Source: Rhizobium sp. RU33A
Lineage (GTDB): Bacteria; Pseudomonadota; Alphaproteobacteria; Rhizobiales; Rhizobiaceae
Assembly (NCBI RefSeq): GCF_900156055.1
Contig: NZ_FTMQ01000002.1
Span: 434,001 to 498,000 of the forward strand
Length of the DNA: 64,000 bases
Reading direction: 5' to 3'
Shown here in pieces: positions 21,462 through 29,396 of this stretch (position 1 is its first letter; each line of letters starts with the position of its first letter). The notes under the pieces are model-generated. The model saw only the letters and a program-made list of their open reading frames with translations. It had not been told where the DNA came from and ran no database searches. The position numbers and the translations under genes are program-made.

Positions 21462-21887
21462 ATGACTTTATCGGGGCAAGGGCAGGGCCCGGCGCTGGTG
21501 CCGGGCCGCGATTGCGGCAGCTGTTCGCTCTGCTGCATCCTTCCCGACATTGCCGAATTCGACAAACCGGCCAACGAACCCTGTCGCCACTGCCTCGTCG
21601 GCGGTGGCTGCGAGGCCTATGATGTCAGGCCTTCAACCTGTCGTGACTTCTTCTGTCTCTGGCGCACGGATGCGACGCTCGGGGATGAATGGGAGCCGAG
21701 CGTCAGCCGGATGATGATGTATGCTCAGGGGCCGCAGCTGACGGTGCTGGTGGAGCCGGAAGCGGCGGCAATCTGGCGGGAGGCGCGGTATCTCGACTGG
21801 CTTGAGAAGCGAGCACGGGTGCTGAAGCCGCAGGGTGGTTATGTGGTGGTCTATGCGGGGGAAGAGGTTTCGGTGGTGAAAGCGTAA
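21462..21887 (+). CDS. YkgJ-like cysteine-cluster protein
   Basis: 141 residues with nine cysteines arranged as a metal-binding cluster: Cys18, 21, 24 and 25 (DCGSCSLCC), Cys41 and 44, Cys50, Cys60 and Cys65. This is the pattern of the YkgJ/UPF0153 family, thought to bind zinc or an iron-sulfur cluster, with no settled function. The ATG at 21462 follows the stop of the preceding gene by one base, so translation is probably coupled; an upstream in-frame start would overlap that gene heavily. Confidence 0.8.
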   Translation: MTLSGQGQGPALVPGRDCGSCSLCCILPDIAEFDKPANEPCRHCLVGGGCEAYDVRPSTCRDFFCLWRTDATLGDEWEPSVSRMMMYAQGPQLTVLVEPEAAAIWREARYLDWLEKRARVLKPQGGYVVVYAGEEVSVVKA

Positions 21888-21932
21888 GGCAGCCTGATTC
21901 GCGATCCCAAGCGGATCGTAAACCGCAAATTC

Positions 21933-21962
21933 AAAAGGGCTCGCCGTTTCCGGCAAGCCCTT
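21933..21962 (-). terminator. tRNA-Val terminator
   Basis: Stem 21935-21946 with 21951-21962 (one G-U type pair), TTTC loop; on the minus strand it is followed by TTTTGAATTT. It lies 13 bases past the tRNA 3' end. Confidence 0.7.
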
Positions 21963-21975
21963 GAAAGAATTCGAA

Positions 21976-22050
<75 letters not shown>

Positions 22051-22145
22051 ATCCGATGAGCGGCTTAAGACCACAAAACCTGTTCGCCCGTCAATAGGCA
22101 TTTTGCAGTTTTGTGAAGAGATTTTTTCAACCCCTTCGGCAGGCC

Positions 22146-22508
22146 TTACGCAGCAAGGAGTTTGTTCACTTCGTCGACGAGATCGCGAAGGTGGAAAGGC
22201 TTGGACAGGACCTTTGCGTCCTTCGGCGCCTTCGAATCGGCGTTCAGTGCAACGGCTGCAAAGCCGGTGATGAACATGACCTTCAGGTCCGGATCGAGTT
22301 CGGTGGCGCGGCGCGCCAGCTCAATGCCGTCCATTTCCGGCATCACGATGTCGGTGAGCAGAAGGGAGAAGGGTTCTTCCCGCAGGCGGTCATAGGCTGA
22401 GGCGCCGTTGTCGAAGGAGGAGACCTTGTAGCCTGCCTTTTCGAGCGCCTTTACCAGGAACCGGCGCATGTCGTTGTCATCTTCGGCGAGAAGGATTTTC
22501 TGAGTCAT
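22146..22508 (-). CDS. cpdR: CpdR-type single-domain response regulator
   Basis: 120-residue stand-alone receiver. Conserved residues: Asp10/Asp11 acid pair (LLAEDD), phospho-acceptor Asp53 (LLTDIVMPEMDG), Thr81 (FITGFA) and Lys103 (LSKPFH). There is no output domain. Sequence and length match alphaproteobacterial CpdR, which in its unphosphorylated form delivers substrates to ClpXP and so controls cell-cycle progression; phosphate comes through the CckA-ChpT relay. Divergent from an N-formylglutamate amidohydrolase gene. Confidence 0.9.
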   Translation of the reverse strand: MTQKILLAEDDNDMRRFLVKALEKAGYKVSSFDNGASAYDRLREEPFSLLLTDIVMPEMDGIELARRATELDPDLKVMFITGFAAVALNADSKAPKDAKVLSKPFHLRDLVDEVNKLLAA

Positions 22509-22706
22509 TTAGGGACCGCTGTACTCGATTGCATGGGTAAGCTTGCAGCCGCTCACTTTAGGGTCGGCTCAGTAAAGAACCGGTGAACAACGAGAAAGTG
22601 AGCCTGCTCCGCCATTTCCGGGAGTATGGACTTTGCACCGGGCGACTGGCAACATGAGACACGCAACAAGTTTGTGACTTGGTAAAGAAGAGGCCCTGGA
22701 AAGCGG

Positions 22707-23582
22707 ATGACCAACGAATTCGACCTGTTCGAGGTTCGAGAGCCCGCGACCCAGACCATTCCATTCGTCTATAACTCCCCGCATAGCGGCCGTCACTATC
22801 CCTCCACCTTCCTCGGTGAGTCGCGACTCGACGAGATATCGATTCGCCGTTCGGAGGATCATTACGTCGATGAGTTGTTCTCGGCGGCGCCTGGATTCGG
22901 TGCGCCGCTGCTCGTCGCGAACTTCCCGCGCGCCTATGTCGACGTCAACAGAGAGCCCTACGAGCTCGATCCACGGATGTTTTCCGATCCACTGCCGCCT
23001 TTTGCCAACAGCAATTCGGCGCGTGTAGCGGGCGGGCTCGGCACGATCCCGCGCATCGTTGCCGAAAACATGGAGATTTACGAAAGGCGCATGCCGCTTT
23101 CGGTCGCCATGGAGCGGATCGAGAGCTGCTACAAGCCCTATCATGCCTGCCTGCGCCGGCTGATTGCCCGGACCCATGCGATGTTCGGCTTCGGTGTGTT
23201 GATCGATTGCCATTCGATGCCTGGCAATATCCGCGTCGCGGGCAGCGGTCTGAAGCCGGATTTCATCGTCGGCGACCGTTACGGTACCAGTGCTTCCGTC
23301 GAGCTCAGCCAAGCCGCGTTGCAGTTCTTCGAGGATCTCGGCTTTACGGCCGTGCGCAACAAGCCTTATGCCGGCGGCTTCATCACCGAGCATTACGGCC
23401 GTCCGGCCCGTGGGCTGCACGCCCTGCAGATCGAGGTCAATCGTTCGATCTATATCGACGAGACGACGCTCGAAAAGCGCTCTGACTTCGATGCCCTGGC
23501 TGGTTCGCTCGCCGTGTTCATGGAGCAGATGGCAGACTTCGTCGCCGATTATGCCGGCGATCGGGCCCTCGCTGCCGAGTAA
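22707..23582 (+). CDS. N-formylglutamate amidohydrolase family protein
   Basis: 291 residues. The family hydrolyses N-formyl-L-glutamate (last step of one histidine-degradation route) or related N-formyl/acyl amino acids with a bound zinc. Motifs present: YNSPHSGRHYP near residue 22, DVNREPYELDP, LLIDCHSMP-like FGVLIDCHSMPG, and EHYGRPARG toward the C terminus. The start is the ATG at 22707 after GGAAAGCGG. No other hut gene is nearby, so the physiological substrate is not established. A second, different member starts the sequence at the right edge. Confidence 0.9.
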   Translation: MTNEFDLFEVREPATQTIPFVYNSPHSGRHYPSTFLGESRLDEISIRRSEDHYVDELFSAAPGFGAPLLVANFPRAYVDVNREPYELDPRMFSDPLPPFANSNSARVAGGLGTIPRIVAENMEIYERRMPLSVAMERIESCYKPYHACLRRLIARTHAMFGFGVLIDCHSMPGNIRVAGSGLKPDFIVGDRYGTSASVELSQAALQFFEDLGFTAVRNKPYAGGFITEHYGRPARGLHALQIEVNRSIYIDETTLEKRSDFDALAGSLAVFMEQMADFVADYAGDRALAAE

Positions 23583-23630
23583 GTTTTTCCCATTCCCGGA
23601 TGTTGCGGCTCTCGGCGCTCTGTGCCGGGC

Positions 23631-23710
23631 AAAAAAAACCGCGCACGTGGCGCGGTTAAGTCTAGGGAGGAAACACCCAAAGAGGGTATTTACAGTCAGA
23701 AGACTGTAAC
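23631..23710 (-). ncRNA. mmgR: MmgR/suhB-type (alpha-r8) trans-acting small RNA
   Basis: About 80 nucleotides, read on the minus strand. A 5' hairpin TTACAGTC-TTCT-GACTGTAA (23709-23690) is followed by a short ACCC...GGGT hairpin, an unpaired CCTCCC anti-Shine-Dalgarno stretch (23670-23665), and a terminator stem (23657-23650 with 23644-23637) with eight Ts. The order of elements and the position beside an inositol-monophosphatase-family gene match the rhizobial suhB RNA family, whose S. meliloti member MmgR limits polyhydroxybutyrate granules. Family assignment is from memory of structure and context; the presence of a small RNA gene is well supported by the sequence. Confidence 0.82.
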
Positions 23711-23715
23711 TGTGA

Positions 23716-23744
23716 CGTTAGATGTTGCGGTGCACCATTGTCAA
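23716..23744 (-). promoter_or_regulatory. Promoter of the MmgR-like sRNA
   Basis: Minus strand TTGACA (23744-23739), 17-base spacer, CTAACG (23721-23716). This is a near-perfect alphaproteobacterial housekeeping promoter whose expected start falls at 23711-23709, the foot of the first sRNA hairpin. Confidence 0.75.
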
Positions 23745-23908
23745 GTCGAAAATTGGTGCATTTTTGAGCAAGGCCAAAATTTACGCAGTTTTGCATTCGG
23801 AGGCCTGGCGGCGGGCGCCCGGTGGGGGCGAAGAAGGCAGCCGGCGGTGGTTTTCTTTCCTTGCGACTGGCGTTAAGACGGAGCTCCCTCCAGACGACGG
23901 ATCTATCC

Positions 23909-24685
23909 ATGCGCCCTGATCGTGATTTCTTCTTTCGCTTGGCCGATGCCGCCAGGGCCGAGACCCTTCCGCGCTTTCGCTCGGGCCTGTCCGTGGTCAA
24001 CAAGGAGAAAGCCGGTTTCGACCCCGTCACCGAAGGCGACCAGGCGGCCGAAATCGCCATCCGCAAGCTGATCGAAGCGGAATTTCCGACTCATGGCATT
24101 CTCGGCGAAGAGCACGAGAACATCCGCATGGACAGCGATCACCTCTGGGTCATCGATCCGATCGACGGCACGCGGGCGTTCATTTCCGGCGTTCCCGTCT
24201 GGGGCACGCTGATCGGCTTCCAGGAAGAGGGCCGCTCGGTCATGGGGCTGATGGAGCAGCCCTTCACAGGCGAGCGCTATTATGCGGATGGCGAGCGCTC
24301 CTGGTACTCAGGTCCCGATGGGGAGCGGCAAAATCAGGTGCGCGATTGCGGATCGCTCGAAAACGCGATCCTCTTCACCACCTCGCCGCATCTCTTCAAG
24401 GATTGGGAGGTCGAGCGTTTTCAGGCCGTGCAGGACAAGGTCAAGCTCTTCCGCTACGGTGTCGACTGCTACGCCTATTGCCTGCTGGCCGCCGGCCATG
24501 TCGATCTCGTCATCGAGACGGTCCTGAAGCCCTATGACGTCGGCGCGCTGATCCCGATCATCGAGCAGGCGGGTGGGATCATCACCACCTGGGACGGCGG
24601 GCGACCGGAGGCTGGCGGTTCGATCATCGCGGCCGGATCCAAGGCCGTTCATGCGCAGGCCATGGATATGCTGAAGCGCGGCTGA
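23909..24685 (+). CDS. hisN: Histidinol-phosphatase, inositol monophosphatase family
   Basis: 258 residues. The Mg-dependent phosphatase motifs are Glu67/Glu68 (LGEEHE) and DPIDGTRAF with Asp83, Asp86 and Thr88; a C-terminal PYDVGALIPIIEQAGG provides the third acid. The TRAF variant of motif 2 is the form typical of HisN-type histidinol-phosphate phosphatases, whereas SuhB/inositol phosphatases usually have TNF or TSF-like residues. Start at ATG 23909. The name suhB has been used for this locus in relatives; a role in inositol phosphate hydrolysis is not excluded. Confidence 0.86.
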   Translation: MRPDRDFFFRLADAARAETLPRFRSGLSVVNKEKAGFDPVTEGDQAAEIAIRKLIEAEFPTHGILGEEHENIRMDSDHLWVIDPIDGTRAFISGVPVWGTLIGFQEEGRSVMGLMEQPFTGERYYADGERSWYSGPDGERQNQVRDCGSLENAILFTTSPHLFKDWEVERFQAVQDKVKLFRYGVDCYAYCLLAAGHVDLVIETVLKPYDVGALIPIIEQAGGIITTWDGGRPEAGGSIIAAGSKAVHAQAMDMLKRG

Positions 24686-24694
24686 GCTCTTCGC

Positions 24695-25687
24695 TCAGGC
24701 CTCCAGGGTGGAGACTGTCAGTTCTTCGGCGGGATCTGCCTCGTCGGGCTCGCCGCCCGGCATGAAGGCAAAGATCGCGGCTAGCGCCTGTTTGCGGTAG
24801 CGATCCTGCTCCTGCAGGATCTCGTGGCGTGCGCCGGGGACCGGCACCAGCTGGCCGGCGCGGAAGTATTGCGCCATGGATTCTTGATAGTGATACGGCA
24901 CGATGGGGTCATTGCCGGGCGCGATGATCACCGTCGGCACCGTGATCGATGCGAGATGGCCCGGCTTGCGGATGGCATCGATCGCCTTCTGGCTCTCGTA
25001 AAGCCAGCGCGCCGTGGGTGGGCCAAGTGCCAGTTCCGGATGGTCGAGCATGATCCGCTGGTTGCGGGCAAAGCGCAGGGCATCCGATGTCAGCGGATTC
25101 CCCTCGAAGGGTTTCAAGGGCTCGTCCTTCGTCAGCGAAATGCCGCCGAAACCGGTAAAGCTTGCGAGGGTCGCAATCCGGCGGATATTCTCCGGCGATG
25201 CCTTCTGGCCGCCGAGGCCGACGAATGGGGCTGCCAGCACCATGCGCTCGATACGATTGGAAAGACGCGGAGCCGCCTTCAAGGCGATAAGGCCGCCGGT
25301 CGAATGGGCGAGCAGGAAGAAGGGCAGACGGGTGTCGGGCAGCACGATCTGTTCGAGGAAGATCTCGAGGTCGCGGACATAATGGTCGAAGCGGCCGACA
25401 TGTCCTCGGCGCGGATCCTTCTTCAGAAGCCGTTCTGATCCGCCCTGGCCACGAAAATCATAGGTCGCGACCCAGAAGCCGCTTTCATTCAGTTCACGGA
25501 TCGTCTCGAAATACTTTTCGATGCTCTCGTTTCGTCCATGCAAGAGGACGATCGTGCCCTTGATCTTCGCGGCACTCGACCGGAAGACCGCGTAACGCAG
25601 GCGGATACCGCGATGGCCCTCGAAGAAGCCGACCTGCGGCGTTCCAGGAATCGGGTTTCCGGGGGTGGCGTGAAGAATGGCGTCCAT
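24695..25687 (-). CDS. Alpha/beta hydrolase, lysophospholipase (PldB) family
   Basis: 330 residues from the ATG ending at 25687 (GCAGG upstream); 60 further in-frame codons upstream would cross a strong terminator and are excluded. An alpha/beta hydrolase core carries the oxyanion region LLHGRNESIEKY and the nucleophile elbow HSTGG with Ser129. The acid and His are expected near IIAPGNDPIVPY and PGARHEILQE, both visible. The family includes monoacylglycerol lipases and lysophospholipase L2. It is convergent with hisN, nine bases apart. No signal peptide. Confidence 0.86.
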   Translation of the reverse strand: MDAILHATPGNPIPGTPQVGFFEGHRGIRLRYAVFRSSAAKIKGTIVLLHGRNESIEKYFETIRELNESGFWVATYDFRGQGGSERLLKKDPRRGHVGRFDHYVRDLEIFLEQIVLPDTRLPFFLLAHSTGGLIALKAAPRLSNRIERMVLAAPFVGLGGQKASPENIRRIATLASFTGFGGISLTKDEPLKPFEGNPLTSDALRFARNQRIMLDHPELALGPPTARWLYESQKAIDAIRKPGHLASITVPTVIIAPGNDPIVPYHYQESMAQYFRAGQLVPVPGARHEILQEQDRYRKQALAAIFAFMPGGEPDEADPAEELTVSTLEA

Positions 25688-25761
25688 GCCTGCAACTGCC
25701 TGTCGGTTGAAGCTGCGTCTCGTCTCTTGGGGATAGGCCGCAGCCCGGTCGCAAGTCAAAG

Positions 25762-25801
25762 AAAAAAGCCGGAACCGCAGACGGAGGGCTGCGGTTCCGG
25801 C
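25762..25801 (-). terminator. Strong orphan terminator between the lysophospholipase gene and the hsp20 leader
   Basis: Perfect 13-base stem (25768-25780 with 25789-25801), eight-base loop, then TTTTTTCTTT on the minus strand. No minus-strand gene lies directly upstream, so it probably ends a short untranslated RNA from the 25802-25990 region. No good sigma70 box was found for it. Confidence 0.8.
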
Positions 25802-25952
25802 GAAGTCCGGCCGAAGTGGAAGGGACGATATCTCCGGCCCGGTCGGTCGAGACAACCGATGATCCAAACCTAGATGAGGGTGCTTGAACCCGGCTTGAAC
25901 CAGCCGTTCACCCGCAGTTCATCACGGGATGAGCGGCGCTGGAACAGAAGAT

Positions 25953-25981
25953 CTTGAATTCGATCGAGGCATTTCCCACAT
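25953..25981 (+). promoter_or_regulatory. RpoH-like heat-shock promoter of hsp20
   Basis: CTTGAA (25953-25958) and CCCACAT (25975-25981) with a 16-base spacer resemble the sigma32 consensus. The expected start, about 25988, falls at the first hairpin of the ROSE-like leader. Confidence 0.6.
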
Positions 25982-25982
25982 C

Positions 25983-26086
25983 GGTTCTGCGGACGCCAGA
26001 AGGGTCCGCAGACCGCCGCCAGCATCGCCCCAAGCGGGATGCCAGCGGCCTCAAGAGAACGCCAACGTCGCTTCAAGGAGGACACA
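25983..26086 (+). promoter_or_regulatory. ROSE-like RNA thermometer in the hsp20 leader
   Basis: The leader has successive hairpins: a perfect nine-base stem (25986-25994 with 26004-26012), an imperfect GCATC...GATGC stem around 26022-26042, and a final short hairpin in which TCGCT (26067-26071) faces the AAGGAGG ribosome site (26075-26081). A UYGCU sequence opposite the Shine-Dalgarno region just before a small heat-shock start is the hallmark of rhizobial ROSE elements, which melt at high temperature. Folding was done by eye. Confidence 0.72.
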
Positions 26087-26557
26087 ATGCGTCACGTCGA
26101 TTTTTCCCCGCTCTACCGTTCCACCGTCGGTTTCGATCGCCTGTTCACCATGCTGGACAGCCTCGGTCAGCCGGAGCAGGCCCAGAGCTATCCGCCCTAT
26201 AACATCGAGCGCACCGGCGAGAATCTCTACCGGATCACAATGGCCGTTGCCGGCTTCGACGAAAGCGAGCTATCGATCGAGGCGCATGCGCATGTGCTGA
26301 CCGTCAAGGGTGAGAAGGCCGAGGACGAGAAGGCCGAGCAGAGCGAATTCCTCTATCGCGGCATCGCCAAGCGCGCCTTCGAGCGTCGCTTCCAGCTTGC
26401 CGATCATGTGGAAGTCACTGCAGCCTCGCTGAAGAACGGCCTGCTGCACATCGATCTGCTGCGCAACATCCCCGAAGCGATGAAGCCGCGCCGGATCTCG
26501 ATTGCTGCAGAGCCCCTCGGCAGCGCGCCCAAGGCGATCGAGGCGCATGTGAACTGA
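26087..26557 (+). CDS. Small heat-shock protein, Hsp20/IbpA family
   Basis: 156 residues with an alpha-crystallin domain from about 35 to 130. The N terminus DFSPLYRSTVGFDRLF and the sequence PPYNIERTGENLYRITMAVAGF are typical of class A rhizobial small Hsps; ERRFQLADHVEVTAASLKNGLLHIDL covers the end of the domain. ATP-independent holdase for unfolding proteins. The start ATG at 26087 has AAGGAGG six bases upstream, sequestered in the ROSE-like hairpin. Monocistronic. Confidence 0.94.
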   Translation: MRHVDFSPLYRSTVGFDRLFTMLDSLGQPEQAQSYPPYNIERTGENLYRITMAVAGFDESELSIEAHAHVLTVKGEKAEDEKAEQSEFLYRGIAKRAFERRFQLADHVEVTAASLKNGLLHIDLLRNIPEAMKPRRISIAAEPLGSAPKAIEAHVN

Positions 26558-26585
26558 TCGTCTCCCAGACGATCAAGCCTCCCAG

Positions 26586-27185
26586 TCAGGCGGTCGGCGA
26601 AAGCCGGCCGCTTTTTTCATGCGCAGCCATTCGCTGGGTCCAGATCGTGCAGAGCAGCTTGTCGAGCGAAAGCATGCCCGCGCCCTTTAAGACAAGGTAG
26701 GCGAGCGGGAAGATCCAGAGCAGGCGCTGATCGAGGATGACGCTGTCGGGAAAACGGTCGAACAAGGCGCCGATCGTGCCGGCATCGACATTGTGGACGA
26801 GGATGTCGGTCAAGCTCTGCACCACGATGAAGGCGATCATGCCAAGGGCGGCGATGCGGGTGAAGAGGCCGGCGACGAGCAGCAACGGCAGGATTATTTC
26901 GCCGTAGGAGCCGAGAAATACCATCAGCCCCCAGGGGAAGAAGGATACGGCCGAGACATCGCCGCCGGCGGCATCGACGGCCGGAAGAGCGATCTGGTAA
27001 TAGGCGCCGTCGGAAACCGAGAAGGGGCCGTCGAACTTGGTCAGTGCCGAATTCAGGTAATAGGGAACGAGCACCGCTAGAAAGACGAGACGCGCAAAAA
27101 GCCCGAGAAACCATCGATCAAGCATGGGCTCCATCCCGCGGATCGTGCGGCGGTAGAATTCGATGATTGCGATGGCAGATGTCAT
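26586..27185 (-). CDS. DoxX-family membrane protein of the bufferin operon
   Basis: 199 residues with about four membrane helices (roughly 25-45, 80-105, 110-130, 150-165). It matches the DoxX family, including the FGSYGEIILPLLLVAGLFTR-like second helix. It is the last gene of the operon and its ATG overlaps the stop of the DUF2063 gene (ATGA). DoxX genes commonly end bufferin and related MNIO-RiPP operons; the function, possibly redox or export support at the inner membrane, is not known. Confidence 0.88.
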   Translation of the reverse strand: MTSAIAIIEFYRRTIRGMEPMLDRWFLGLFARLVFLAVLVPYYLNSALTKFDGPFSVSDGAYYQIALPAVDAAGGDVSAVSFFPWGLMVFLGSYGEIILPLLLVAGLFTRIAALGMIAFIVVQSLTDILVHNVDAGTIGALFDRFPDSVILDQRLLWIFPLAYLVLKGAGMLSLDKLLCTIWTQRMAAHEKSGRLSPTA

Positions 27186-27961
27186 GGTCTTTCGCTTTCC
27201 GGGAGAAGGTCGATCGCGGTGAAGGCGCCCGAGGTGATGGCAAGGCCGATGAGGGCAGGGATGTCGGCGGCTTCCTCTCCTGCTGCGAGACAGGCTTCGC
27301 CGAGTGGGTGACCGCTGAGAAGTCGTTCAAAGAAGCGAGCTCCGCCCGAGGGCAGGATTTCGATCGAAACATCGAAGGCCGGACGGGTGACGAGCACGGC
27401 CTCCGGCTGAAGCGGGTTGACGCCTTCGAGCGACATGCCGGCTCGGTCTAGGCGGCATATGGTGCCGGCGGCGTGACAGAGGCGGCTCATGCGGGTCGCT
27501 GGCTGCGGCCGAAAGCGAATGTTTGCCAGTTCCTCGGCTGGGATTTGTGCAAGCGCTGCCGGATCGAGCGGGGCGGCGTCAGCTGCGTGATAGGCATCGA
27601 GCCAGAGGCGCTCGACGCGGGCGACATCCGCGAGAAATGGAAGATCTGCTGCCGGTGGGAAGCTTACGAGAAAAGCCGGGAAGCTCTCGCCATAGGTGAA
27701 GAGCAGGGGAGACGTGGGCGGATGGGCGGCCACATACAGGCGGGCCATGGCGCGGAAGAAGTCTTCGCCAACAAGGTTCTGGACCGTCGGAAAGATCGAA
27801 GCGAGGGCATCGACCAGCGAGACGGTGACATTGTTGCGGTAGACCGAGAAGCGGCGTTGCGGTCGCGTCTCTTCGCGACCTGTCAGCCCTTCCGGCGAAG
27901 GCAGATCCGGTGCGAAAAGCGCTTCGGCGAAGGCGCCGCTGGAGACTGGGTCAAGACGCAT
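27182..27961 (-). CDS. bufC: Bufferin operon partner protein, DUF2063 (BufC-type)
   Basis: 259 residues from the ATG ending at 27961, overlapping the end of bufB by 11 bases; a longer reading inside bufB is improbable. The N-terminal DUF2063 domain carries [34 protein letters not shown], and the C-terminal part resembles a RiPP recognition element. In MNIO systems this protein brings the precursor to the modifying enzyme. Transcribed with bufA, bufB and doxX. Confidence 0.88.
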   Translation of the reverse strand: MRLDPVSSGAFAEALFAPDLPSPEGLTGREETRPQRRFSVYRNNVTVSLVDALASIFPTVQNLVGEDFFRAMARLYVAAHPPTSPLLFTYGESFPAFLVSFPPAADLPFLADVARVERLWLDAYHAADAAPLDPAALAQIPAEELANIRFRPQPATRMSRLCHAAGTICRLDRAGMSLEGVNPLQPEAVLVTRPAFDVSIEILPSGGARFFERLLSGHPLGEACLAAGEEAADIPALIGLAITSGAFTAIDLLPESERP

Positions 27962-28871
27962 GGCGAAGCCCCAGGTCGGCCGCGACATGGCGGTCGAGGA
28001 TCGCGTCGGCCAGTTGCGCCTCTCGTTTGAGGACGGACCAGTCGGGCACTTCATTGTCCCATTCGATCAAGGTTGGCAGGGGGCCGAGCTTGCCAATGAC
28101 ATGGGCATAGAGATCCCAGACCAGATCGTTCACCGGGCGGTCATGGCTGTCGATCAGCAGCGGGAGACCGGCATCGTCGATATCTTCCGCATGCCCCGCG
28201 AGGTGGATTTCCTCGACGCATGAGAGTGGGAAATCGGCGAGATAGTCGCGGGCGCCGTAACCGTGGTTGGTGGCGGAGACGTGGACGTTGTTGATGTCGA
28301 GCAAAAGGCCGCAGCCGGTCCGGCGGGCGATCGCCCGGATGAAGTCCGTCTCTGACATGGTTGAGGCTTCAAAGCCGAGGTAGGTCGACGGGTTCTCGAG
28401 CAGGATCCGGCGTCCTAGCGTCTCCTGTACCTGGTCGATGTGGTCGCAAACCCTGTTCAGAGTCGCCGTATCATAGGGGACGGGTAGGAGATCGTTGAAG
28501 AAGTGGCTGTCATGGGTGGACCAGGCGAGATGTTCCGAGACCTGTTCCGGCTGGTAGCGGTCAATGACCGTCTTGAGGCGAGCGAGATGCTCCAGGTCCA
28601 TGCCGGTCGGGCTGCCGATCGAGAGGCCAACGCCATGGATCGAGATCGGGAAGTCCTCGCGCATGCGGGTCAGGATGCGGTGCGGATGGCCGCCGGCGCC
28701 CATGTAGTTCTCGGCATGGACTTCGAGAAAGCCGATGCGAAATTCGTCCGCAAGGATCTGGTCGGCATGCTGGGGCTTGAAGCCGGCGCCTGCACGGCTG
28801 GGGAGGCGGGCGGCAGGGCCCTGGTGGCTTCTGTCGGCAAAAGTGATCTCTGCGGCGGGATGGATAGACAC
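27951..28871 (-). CDS. bufB: MNIO-family (DUF692) RiPP maturase, BufB-type
   Basis: 306 residues from a GTG ending at 28871, chosen because GAGGAG lies seven bases upstream; an ATG at 28889 (AGGA four bases upstream) is the alternative. DUF692/MNIO triose-phosphate-isomerase-fold oxidase with many iron-ligand candidates: [51 protein letters not shown] and the ending [15 protein letters not shown] enzymes use mixed-valent iron to convert precursor cysteines, to thiooxazole groups in bufferins. It follows bufA after a perfect hairpin. Confidence 0.9.
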   Translation of the reverse strand: MSIHPAAEITFADRSHQGPAARLPSRAGAGFKPQHADQILADEFRIGFLEVHAENYMGAGGHPHRILTRMREDFPISIHGVGLSIGSPTGMDLEHLARLKTVIDRYQPEQVSEHLAWSTHDSHFFNDLLPVPYDTATLNRVCDHIDQVQETLGRRILLENPSTYLGFEASTMSETDFIRAIARRTGCGLLLDINNVHVSATNHGYGARDYLADFPLSCVEEIHLAGHAEDIDDAGLPLLIDSHDRPVNDLVWDLYAHVIGKLGPLPTLIEWDNEVPDWSVLKREAQLADAILDRHVAADLGLRHAS

Positions 28872-28911
28872 GGCCGGCTCCTCAAGCATTCGTCCTGGAC
28901 AGGATAGCGGG

Positions 28912-28942
28912 ACGGCACCTGCGGACGAGCCGCAGGTGCCGT
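28912..28942 (-). promoter_or_regulatory. Intercistronic hairpin between bufA and bufB
   Basis: Perfect 13-base inverted repeat (28912-28924 with 28930-28942) with the loop ACGAG, starting six bases after the bufA stop. No T run follows on the minus strand, so it looks like a stabilising or partly attenuating structure and not a full terminator. Confidence 0.75.
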
Positions 28943-28948
28943 GCTGTC

Positions 28949-29251
28949 TCAAGCCTTCGGAAGGTCGCGGTCGAGGGCTTCGAGCGCACCCATGCGGCCA
29001 TCCGGAAGCGCCATTGCGGTGCAGGTGCCCTTGGCGACATAGGTCCAGGCATTACCCTGGAAGTCGACCTTGGAGGTGCCGGCGCAGGTGGTGCCGGGGC
29101 CAGCTGCGCAATCGTTCTTGCCGGCCATGGAAACGCCGAAGCACTTTTCCTTTTCCTGGGCGACGGCCGGGCCGGACAGGAGGGCGGCGCTGCCGATGGC
29201 CATGGTGACGGCGGCGGCGAGGGCGGCCGTGTTAATGGTGGTCTTGGTCAT
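28949..29251 (-). CDS. bufA1: Bufferin precursor, DUF2282 (BufA1-type)
   Basis: 100 residues. A Sec-type signal peptide (TM stretch about 8-30) with cleavage after AVA31 is followed by a small core with four cysteines, Cys37, 48, 56 and 77, set as [13 protein letters not shown]...TTCAGTS...GTC. This is the DUF2282 pattern of copper-binding bufferins, RiPPs whose cysteines are modified by BufB and which sequester copper in the periplasm. The ATG ending at 29251 is preceded by GAGGAGACATTTC. First gene of the operon. Confidence 0.9.
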   Translation of the reverse strand: MTKTTINTAALAAAVTMAIGSAALLSGPAVAQEKEKCFGVSMAGKNDCAAGPGTTCAGTSKVDFQGNAWTYVAKGTCTAMALPDGRMGALEALDRDLPKA

Positions 29252-29346
29252 GAAATGTCTCCTCGGATCGTGATGCGTGGTGTCGTTGAAGCCCTCATCG
29301 GGGCTGGCAACTGCATCATGTCGAGGAGTGGGCCGTTTGAAAAATC

Positions 29347-29392
29347 AAGGTTTTTTGTGTAAAACGTGCACGTTTTATCTGTAAGAAACCTT
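29347..29392. promoter_or_regulatory. Nested palindrome upstream of the bufferin operon
   Basis: An 18-base perfect palindrome, TAAAACGTGCACGTTTTA (29360-29377), sits inside an outer AAGGTTT...AAACCTT pair (29347-29353 with 29386-29392). It lies about 110 bases upstream of bufA and just past the threonine aldolase stop. It could be an operator for the bufferin promoter or part of an imperfect terminator for the upstream gene. Confidence 0.6.
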
Positions 29393-29396
29393 GGGC

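Noticed and set aside
25870..26085. A 71-residue minus-strand frame overlapping the hsp20 leader
   Set aside because: No family resemblance and no ribosome site; it lies antisense to the ROSE-like structure. A non-coding transcript is more likely.
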